Part shown: positions 56,562 through 64,000 of the stretch, piece after piece
Layout: every line of letters starts with the position of its first letter
Numbering within the stretch: the first letter of the stretch is position 1
Source of the DNA: Elymus sibiricus
Lineage: Eukaryota > Streptophyta > Magnoliopsida > Poales > Poaceae
NCBI GenBank assembly: GCA_039707655.1
Contig: CM077674.1
Coordinates: 240,919,904-240,983,903 of the forward strand
DNA length: 64,000 bases
Direction: 5' to 3'
Program-made: the position numbers and the translations under genes
The notes under the pieces: model-generated
The model's input: the letters and a program-made list of their open reading frames with translations, nothing else
Told to the model about the DNA's origin: nothing
Databases searched by the model: none

Positions 56562-56622
56562 GATAGATATAGATATAGATATAGATATAGATATAGATAT
56601 AGATATAGATATAGATATAGAG
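56562..56622. repeat. Microsatellite (ATAGAT)n
   Basis: About ten copies of a 6-base unit between H2 and H3, a usual place for simple repeats next to Helitron termini. Confidence 0.9.
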
Positions 56623-56629
56623 GTATAGA

Positions 56630-57662
56630 CTAGCAAAAGAGCCCGTGCGTTGCAATGGAAGAGAAAACATAACACACGCTCTTAACCCAACAACCATCAC
56701 TCAAGACCACAATAGGTCCATCTCCTTTATTTTAGCGAGGCATCATATTTGTGTTGCCGCTTATCCTCCTTCTCATCCTCACCGGTGATGATCTCGGTGT
56801 TCACACAAAACAAAACAAAACAAAACAAAACAAAACAAAACGTGTTTGAATATGGTTAATCCTAAGGCGTCTCTCTCTCCCTCTCTCCTCCCTCTCCCTC
56901 TCTCTCTCTCGCTTTCTCTCACTCTCGTGATGAGAAATCTGTTGTTTTCCCCTGCGACGTTTTTCAGAGGTATGCATGTGTAGTTATCGATGTTTTCTTT
57001 TCCCTATATAGTTATAGTGGGGTGTTTATTTGCAATCCGGATCGCCGTCGGTACGAAAAAAAACGGATCATGCGCTATAAATTATAAGTTTGCTTCCAAA
57101 ACAATATTTAAAAAATATTTAACAGGTAAAATTAACATCATATTCAGATTTCACACATTTTTAATCAAATTTCATATATAACATGTTAAAATCGGAGTTA
57201 CGGTTTAAAAGATACGGATAATTTAGAAAATCATTTGTTTGACTTAAATTTCTTTCAAAATAATATTTAAAAATACATAACAGGTAAAAATAATCTCATA
57301 TTCATATTCTACATATTTTTCTAATCAAATTTCATATATAACATGTTCAAATCGGAGTTACGGTTTAAAAGATATGGATGATTTAGAAAAGCATTTGTTT
57401 GACTTAAATATGATTCGCGGATGAATTACCTAAAAGATCAGGGGGGTTTTGAAAAATGTAAAATAACGGTTCGGGTGTGACTTAAATCCGGACTACGGGT
57501 TGATTTCAAGAAAACACAGGGGTTTTGTGTAAAATACGAAAAAACGATTCGTTTTTACTTAAAACAGGACTGCGGGTTGAATTCTCTGAAATAGAGGGAC
57601 TTTTCTGAAAAATGCCATGACGGACGACCAGAAACCCAATTTTCTTTATTATTAGGTAAAGA
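56630..57662 (-). mobile_element. Helitron H3, complete
   Basis: 1033 bp: minus-strand 5' end TCTTTACCTAATAATAAAG (57662) preceded by A, and 3' end CTAG (56630) followed by T, with the CGTTGCAACGCAC hairpin region slightly mutated (GCAATGG for GCAACGG). Same family as H1 but with an expanded CAAAA tract at 56812-56840. Non-coding. Confidence 0.85.
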
Positions 57663-57847
57663 TTATTATTTATTTGTTATTATTTATTTATGGTTTCCAG
57701 TTTCCCGTTCTTTGGTTCATCCCTTTTGCTTTATCTCCAGGTTTTTGTTGCTTGTGTTTCTTTCTCAATTTATTCTCTCCTGCTTGTACTCTTGCTGCCT
57801 GCCATGTAGGGTTATCTCTCTCAGAAAATAGAGCTTTTGTTTTAGTC

Positions 57848-57850
57848 TAA
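57848..57850. repeat. TSD TAA, left copy
   Basis: Matches TAA at 60632-60634. Confidence 0.65.
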
Positions 57851-58301
57851 GGGCATCTCAAACGCTGACCCATAAATTTGCTCGGCATCCGTCCGCGGAT
57901 AGGGGGAACTAGTCCGCGGACACTGATGCCGAAGGCCGCCATCCAACGCTACCCGCATACATTTCAACAACTATTTAAACTAACCAGACGAAATTCGTGC
58001 AAACACGACGGATTTCATATAAACCGGACGACATTCATGCAAACACAACGGATTTTCATTAAATTTCAAACATTTAGGGAAACAAAAAAGGAACCCGGCC
58101 GTAAACCTATCCTACGGCGGGGCCCGTCGTCCACTTACTTTGTATTCCGCATCGGTGACCACGTCCTTCATCTGCCGTCTCCATGAGCGGCGGCGGGGTT
58201 CAAGACCCGTGAAGTGAAGGTGCTGTCTCCCGCAAAGAAGAGTAGAACATGGGAGACGGACCGACCCACTTGGGACACCATGCCCTGCCGCCTCCCATGC
58301 C

Positions 58302-58850
58302 CTACTCATCCTCGGAGGAGTCCGCAACCTGTCTGTCGTGGGCACCGTTGGACGTGAGGTCGATGATGGACGTGGACGGTCCGTCACTGTCCACCTGCCA
58401 CGTGCGCCCCCGAAAGTTGGACGTTGGCGCGTAGGACGCGCAGCTGGCGGTCGCGGCCACGTCCGGCCGCGCCGAAACTTCGTAGTGAGCGGCCTCGTAG
58501 AGCGCACGCTGCTCCGCAACGAAGTTCGGGTTCGCCGCGGCCATGGCGGCCACGGCTGCCTCGCTTGTGCGCTCGCCGTAGGTTTGGCCCTCCGCCAACC
58601 GGTGCTGTTCGAGGAGGAACAGGTTGTACCTATGTTCCTCCTACGCCTGCCGGAACGCCGACATAGGAGATGGCGCAGGCTGCTCCTCCTCTGCCATGGC
58701 GGCGTCGTAGTGCGCCTGCGCCTGCTCCATGGTCAGGCCGGCATGCACCGGCGCCGTGTCGTCGTCAAAGCCCATGGGGTCGTCGTCGGAGACCTCAGGC
58801 AAGCTGGCCGGCATGCCCTGCTCGATCCACCTGGCACGGCGAGACTACCA
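58302..58850 (-). pseudogene. Coding relic of unknown function in the Harbinger-type element
   Basis: The minus-strand frame includes EQGMPASLPEVSDDDPMGFD, TMEQAQAHYDAAMAEEEQP and, after an in-frame TAG near 58649, RYNLFLLEQHRLAEGQTYGE to DRQVADSSEDE. Acidic and Ala/Gln-rich. Similar sequences occur in many Triticeae repeat-linked predicted proteins, to my recollection. Function unknown. The larger plus-strand ORF over the same bases is a shadow. Confidence 0.5.
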
Positions 58851-59450
58851 AGCGGCTGCAAGGGCGGTGATATAGGGCAAAACCCTAATCAGTGTGATTT
58901 TGTCCCGATGTTCACGAATTGGAGGTGAATTCGAGGAGGAACACGAAGAACACGAGGGGAAAAAATGGGGAAATCAAAGGGGGAAACACTCTATTGGACA
59001 AGATTCACTCCAAGTACTCCTCAAATCACAAGCAATACAAGAGGTGCATCAAGATCCAAGAACAACAAGGGAAATAAAGATACAAGGTAGTTCATCCAAA
59101 TCTCATGGAGAGATGGGTCTTGAATCCATGAGTGGATCTTTCCTAAAAGGGGTCTTGAATCTCTGAGGATCTTCTCCAATGGAGGTCTTGAACTCCAATG
59201 GAGTGTCCCTCTCTCAAGAGGAATCCCACAAGGGAAGGTACATGAGCTAAGCTCTATGATATGAGATCTATTCTTAGCTAACCCTAGAAATGAGGTGGGA
59301 GAAGAGTATATATAGTCCTAGCCATGAAGGGGTAAGTGAGGGGCTGAATGGGAAAGATACAAGGCCACTTGGCCAACTCTGCGCGCAGGCAAACCGGTTG
59401 TACTGGCGGCAGGACCAGCTGTACCGGAGATCATGTAACTACTGGGGTGG

Positions 59451-59625
59451 TACCGGCTTGTACCGCTTCGATTCCAGCAAGGTTCCCAGGCAGAGCAGTG
59501 GTTGTGTCGGTTGTCGGACCGGTTGTACCGCTCGGTCAATCACTAGGATAACCGGAGTGATACCGGCTTGTACCGCTTCGATTCCAGCAAGGTTCCCAGG
59601 CAGAGCGGTAGTTGGACCGGTTGTA
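59451..59625. repeat. Direct repeat, period about 109 bp, two copies
   Basis: TACCGGCTTGTACCGCTTCG and the following ATTCCAGCAAGGTTCCCAGG occur at 59451 and again at 59560, with GGACCGGTTGTACC between and after. Confidence 0.85.
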
Positions 59626-60629
59626 CCTGTGTTCCTAGGCTGGGCACAATCCTCTCCATGTTCTTGGGGATGACCGTAGGATGCTCCGCATCACTCTTCT
59701 TCCTTCTCTTCCATGCTTCCCTCGCGGATGGTGTAGATGTACTCTTGTGTTTGGACTCCTCCTCGTCATCCGTGAAGCTCCAACAATACCTATGTATGCA
59801 CACGAGAGGAGTGTCAAGTAGTATACCATCCTCGAAGGGGTCAAGTGAACATGTGTAAAGGAGATGATTCACCTTCATGTATGTGAAGTATATATCGCAC
59901 GTGTCACTTGTCAAATGGACTCTTGACATGGTGATGTCCGTAGGATGCTCCGCATTAGGCAGCTACCTAGTGCGTCATCTTCGTCGACAGGCTCTCCCAC
60001 AGAGCGTTCCCGCTCACGGTCATGGTGGATGTGGTGCAAGGGAGAAGGATGAGTTGTGGTGTGGAGTCTACCCGGGTGTGGCCACCTTTAAATAGCGGAT
60101 TCTAATGAGGCCAAGCGTCCGGGTGCATCAATGCGCAGCGCCGGAGTTGGTTCCTCAGTCGGCGAGCCTACTTAATGGTGGCATACGGATGGACGGGCAT
60201 TGAACGGGCGTGGTAGATATCCGTCACGTCCCGTCCAGCATACGTCTATGCGGCATTGAATAGGCGCAGACGCCGTGGATGCGGCGCGGGCGGAGCTCTT
60301 AGCCGGCGCCAGTGAGAGGTCGTGTCCGCTTTGGGCCGACATCAATGCGGAGCGGACGCTCTACAGCGGCATGAATGTGCGCAGCTGGCGCTGGGCAGGA
60401 ACGCACTCGGACGTGGGAGGAGGGTTTATGGTGGGCCAGGGTAGTCAGGAGCGGGAGTGACAGCGGTCCGGACGCCCGCAAAGCCTTCCCGTTTTGTCTC
60501 TGGTTTGCAGGAAAAACATGGTCCGGACCGCCCGGCGGACCGATACAGGTCCGCGTTGGATGGCTTCCGTGGTCTAGACCGCGCGGTCCGGAGATATGCG
60601 TTCGGTTTAAGGATCGGCGTTGGAGATGC

Positions 60630-60672
60630 CCTAAGGCACATGCATTCGTACCCTAAGGCACATGCATTCGTA
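60630..60672. repeat. 21-bp tandem duplication at the Harbinger edge
   Basis: CCTAAGGCACATGCATTCGT then A occurs at 60630 and again at 60652, overlapping the right terminus and TSD. Confidence 0.9.
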
Positions 60673-61108
60673 GTCTAAGGTTTGAGTGAGCACATATTGC
60701 AACGATTTCTGGTAAGAGGGAGATATTGTCACGTCTTCATTTACCATGAGAGCAAGTAGACTAGTCCACTCACACAACACACATTGACCTACCATCTCCA
60801 CAAAACAACATGTTTCGCTAATCGGTGGAATGGCATCAAAAAGGTATTGGCATGTCCCTGCTTAGCAAGGAGGATAGTAGACATGGCCCTAGACCAACGT
60901 AAAGCGGTGCGTTAATTTGTTCAATTTGCGGATCACACGGCTTGCATGCGTGCAATCGGTTTATTTAAGGTTTTGCTCTCTTTACAATTACGACTGCTGC
61001 AATTTGTTACTTTTTTGCAATACCGTTACTGCTACTGTTACTATTATTGTTTTGCTGCTACTACTATCATATTACTTTGCTACTAATAAATTGTGCAAAA
61101 CAAGTTAT
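60673..61108. other. Spacer before Gypsy copy B, probably an old LTR edge
   Basis: Contains TTGTTACTTTTTTGCAATAC and CTACTACTATCATATTAC phrases that resemble Triticeae LTR sequence and stop exactly at copy B. No gene. Confidence 0.35.
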
Positions 61109-62653
61109 TGATACGTCTTCAATGTATCTATAATTTTTTATTGTTCCATGCTATTATAGTATCAATCTTGGATGTTTTATATGCAATTATATATCATTTT
61201 TTGGGACTAACCTATTAACCCAGTGCCCAGTGCAAGTTGCTGTTTTTTGCTTGTTTTTGTCTTTTCAGAAAATCATTATCAAAAAGAGTCCAAACGAGAA
61301 AAAAACTTTGGATTAATTTTTTCTGGACCAGAAGAGATCCACGAAGCTTCGGGAGAAGACCAGAAGAGCCACGAGGAGGCGACAAGCCTGGAGGGCGCGC
61401 CCAGTGGGGTAGGCGCACCCCCCAGGCTTGTGGGCCCCTCGTAGCCCATCCTGACCTAATTCCAGCGCTATAAATTCCCAAATATTCCCAATATACCAGA
61501 GAGACAGAAGAGAAAACATTTCCGCCACCGCAAGCCTCTGTTCTTCCGCGATCCCATCTGGAGGCCTTTTCCGGTACTCTGCTGGAGGGGGAATCGATCA
61601 TGGAGGGCTTCTTCATCAACCTTGCTGCCCTTCCGATGATGTGTGAGTAGTTTACCACAGACCTACGGGTCCATAGCTAGTAGCTAGATGGCTTTTTCTC
61701 TCTCTCTTTGATCTTCAATACCATGTTCTCCTCGATGTTCTTGGAGTTCTATCCGATGTAATCTTCTTTTGCGGTGTGTTTGTTGGGATCCGATGAATTG
61801 TGAGTTTATGATCAGATTATTCATGAGAAATATTTGAGTCTTCTCTGAACTCTTTTATGCATAATTAGTATAGCTTTGTATTTCTCTCTGATCTATCGAT
61901 TTGATTTGGCCAACTAGATTGGTTTATCTTGCAATGGGAGAGGTGCTTTGTGATGGGTTCAATCTTGCGGTGCTCAATCCCAGTGACAGAAGGGGACATG
62001 ACACGTATTTGTATTGTTGCCATTAAGGATAAAAATATGGGGTTTAATCATATTGCTTGAGTTTACTTTGTCTACATCATGTCATCTTGCTTAAGGCGTT
62101 ACTCTGTTTCATACTTAATACCCTAGATGCATGCTGGATAGCGGTCGAGTAATAGTAGTAGATGCAGGCAGGAGTCGGTCTACTTGTCTTGGACGTGATG
62201 CCTATATACATGATCATTACCATGAATCCGTCATAATTATTTGCTTTTCTATCAATTGCCCAATAGTAATTTGTTTACCCACCGTATGCTATGTGTTCGA
62301 GAGAGAAGCCTCTAGTGAAAACTATGGCCCCCAGGTCTACTTTGATCATATATTAAAATCAAAATTACCTTGCTATAATTTATTTACTTTTATTTTATTT
62401 AGTATTTTAGTTTATCTATCTATCACTATCAGAATTAATCCTTGCAAATAACCGCTAAGAGGATTGACAACCCTCTTATTTGCGTTGGGTGCAAGTGTTT
62501 GCTTTTGTGTGTGCAGGTGCGCTTAACGGTATTTTGCTTGGTTCTCCTACTGGATTGATAACCTTGGTTCTTAATTGAGGGAAATACTTATCTCTACTAT
62601 ACTGCATCATTCTCTCCTCTTCGGGGAAATGCCAACGCAGTCTACAAGTAGTA
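61109..62653 (+). repeat. Gypsy copy B 5' LTR
   Basis: A 1545-bp LTR, TGATACGTCTTCAATG...AGTAGTA, matching copy A (11095-12644). TATAAAT at 61469-61475. It is followed by a primer site, so it is the 5' LTR. Confidence 0.93.
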
Positions 62654-62663
62654 GGAAGAATTT

Positions 62664-62681
62664 CTGGCGCCGTTGCCGGGG
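62664..62681 (+). other. Gypsy copy B primer-binding site
   Basis: TGGCGCCGTTGCCGGGGA, of the type complementary to the tRNA-Asp 3' end used by several grass Gypsy elements, about 10 bases inside the LTR. Confidence 0.8.
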
Positions 62682-62834
62682 AGACATCATCAAAATTACC
62701 AAGTACCTTAGCACAAACTATCATCCACTTGCATTTATTTTATTTGCCTTTTTATTTGCATCTGCCTCTCATTTTCATCTCCCCCACTTCTAATTTTTTT
62801 TACAAAAAATACAAAAATATTTTTATTTGCTTGT

Positions 62835-63530
62835 TTGCTAAGTTTGCTTGCTTGCCTCATCACTGTGACTGGCTTTACCATCCCTCCTTTGTCTCCGGAT
62901 TTTGAAGTTCTTTACTTCAAACAGAAACAAAGAGAAAATTTGAAAGATGCTTGGTATAGGATAATCGAATCTTATCGTGTTTGCCCCATAAAAGGGGATA
63001 TGAAAATTTTGTTGCGAAACTTTTATGTAGGGCTAACTATGCCAAATAGACAACTCCTGGATTTTGCTACCAAAGGAAATTTTATTGACAGCGATCCTAA
63101 TACTGCCTATGAATTAATAGAGGGAATAGTGGGAACCCTACCCTTGCAAAAAGGATCTAATTATACTCAAGAAGGAACTCAAATTTTGGAAAAGCTAGGT
63201 GACATACAAAAAAAATTGGTGGAGTTACAAAAGTCTAATGAACCTCTTAAAAATGTTAGTGGTAACCTCAATCGCATGAATAATCTCCTCACTATTTGCA
63301 ACAAGAGGTTAGATACTTTAGATAGTAAAATTGCCTTATTCTCTGAAAGTAATGGGAAGCGTAAAGAACCTCCTGGGTTCGAAAACAACCCATCTAAATT
63401 AGCAAAAACCAAGGATGACAACACTAGAAACTATGCATTATGCCTAGCTAGGGGCATAAAACAATATCGCTTGTTGGGAGGCAACCCAATGAATAAAATA
63501 ATTTTTTGTTTTTACTTTTTGTTTTTGTGA
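62835..63530 (+). CDS. gag-like ORF of a non-autonomous Gypsy element
   Basis: About 230 codons are open. The region LKDAWYRIIESYRVCPIKGD...LLRNFYVGL...LLDFATKGNFID resembles the N-terminal half of grass Gypsy gag (retrotransposon-gag domain). It is followed by a coiled-coil-like segment (ILEKLGDIQKKLVELQKS, LNRMNNLLTICNKRLDTL) and a basic EPPGFENN tail. There is no CCHC knuckle, protease or later pol. There is no ATG near the start of the frame; the first in-frame ATG is at about 63000, so the true start is uncertain or lost. Confidence 0.6.
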   Translation: MLSLLACLITVTGFTIPPLSPDFEVLYFKQKQRENLKDAWYRIIESYRVCPIKGDMKILLRNFYVGLTMPNRQLLDFATKGNFIDSDPNTAYELIEGIVGTLPLQKGSNYTQEGTQILEKLGDIQKKLVELQKSNEPLKNVSGNLNRMNNLLTICNKRLDTLDSKIALFSESNGKRKEPPGFENNPSKLAKTKDDNTRNYALCLARGIKQYRLLGGNPMNKIIFCFYFLFL

Positions 63531-64000
63531 GTTTACATAATTATACCCTCTGTTATGATTGTGTTTTTATCTTTTAATTAGTGTTTCTGCCAAGTAATGC
63601 CTTTGGGATGATTTGGAAGAAAGTATAATTGATGCTGTTTGAAAACAGAAACTTTTGCATCCAGTGCTAGAATTTTGATTTTTCTCTGGAGAATCAGAAC
63701 CTTCTGAATTTTTTACACAATATTTAAATATGAATTTCCCATGTTTTCCTAATTTTTCAAAAAAATTGGAGTTACAGAAGTATGACGTTAATTCAGGTCT
63801 TTACAGACTATTCTGTTTTTGTATCTGTTGCATAGTTTGCTTATTTTGATGAATCTATGGATCGTATCGGGGGGTATGAGTCATGGAGAAGTTGGAGTAC
63901 AGTAGCATTATGCCAATATTAAATATGAATCAATTTACAACAGTACCTAAAGTTTAATATTTATTTGTTATACTAACGGATCTCACGAGGTTTCTGTTGA

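Larger units (their letters stand above)
57851..60631. mobile_element. PIF/Harbinger-type element, about 2.8 kb
   Basis: Inverted ends GGGCATCTCAAACGCTGACC and (right, inverted) GGGCATCTCCAACGCCGATC with a 3-bp TAA duplication. The interior holds a broken coding segment (58302-58850, minus), a repeat pair near 59450-59620 and no recognisable transposase. Part of it (about 58890-59940) may be another insertion. Confidence 0.7.
62654..64000 (+). mobile_element. Gypsy copy B internal region (5' piece)
   Basis: Leader, gag-like ORF, then non-coding sequence that merges at 63929 with the sequence seen at window base 1 (copy A). The element runs off the window. Confidence 0.85.

Noticed and set aside
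58338..58928. 196-residue plus-strand ORF
   Set aside because: Opposite strand of the acidic coding relic; basic, low-complexity composition fits a shadow frame.

Overview
This is plant nuclear DNA, almost certainly from a large-genome grass of the wheat/barley group (Triticeae). The reasons are an Angela/BARE-type Copia element, Gypsy LTRs starting TGATACGTCTCCAACG, grass-type Stowaway, Tourist, hAT and Mutator MITEs, Helitrons with CTAG termini, spliced genes, and about four fifths of the sequence being transposon. No prokaryotic, organellar or viral organisation is visible. Element family names are from memory of Triticeae repeats; structures (LTRs, target-site duplications or TSDs, reading frames) are read from the sequence.

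Layout. (1) 1-12644: the 3' part of a non-autonomous Gypsy element (copy A), split by a complete but dead Copia element on the minus strand (1348-10093, TSD CCAGA). (2) 12645-17460: a truncated minus-strand LTR element (gag start, primer site, LTR with TATA box), a GC-rich unassigned stretch, an antisense LINE fragment and unassigned AT-rich DNA. (3) 17461-25540: a five-element nest: a Mutator-type MITE holding a 5'-truncated LINE, which holds a Tourist MITE, a hAT relic and a 4-kb Helitron with duplicated promoter/exon-like modules. (4) 25541-30154: a hAT MITE, two decayed Stowaway-like copies, and an apparently intact three-exon wall-associated receptor kinase (WAK) gene on the minus strand. 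(5) 30155-41740: small insertions, a shattered NPF/peptide-transporter pseudogene, a palindromic minisatellite, a LINE split by a 3.8-kb non-coding LTR retrotransposon (TSD CTCAC), and an antisense LINE. (6) 41740-53281: the main gene island, with an intact PIG-C/GPI2 gene (plus) convergent on an intact 14-exon casein kinase 1 gene (minus), whose large intron 6 carries several transposons including a near-perfect hairpin. (7) 53703-57662: a cluster of three Helitrons starting about 420 bp upstream of the casein kinase start codon. (8) 57851-60631: a Harbinger-type element with coding remnants. (9) 61109-64000: the 5' LTR, primer site and gag-like ORF of a second copy (B) of the same Gypsy family as copy A; the last 72 bases align with the first 73 of the window.

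Three genes look functional: the WAK-type kinase (cell wall/surface sensing), PIG-C (first step of GPI-anchor synthesis in the ER) and a casein kinase 1-like Ser/Thr kinase. They are unrelated in pathway and are single-copy islands in repeats. Everything else coding is transposon-derived or broken.
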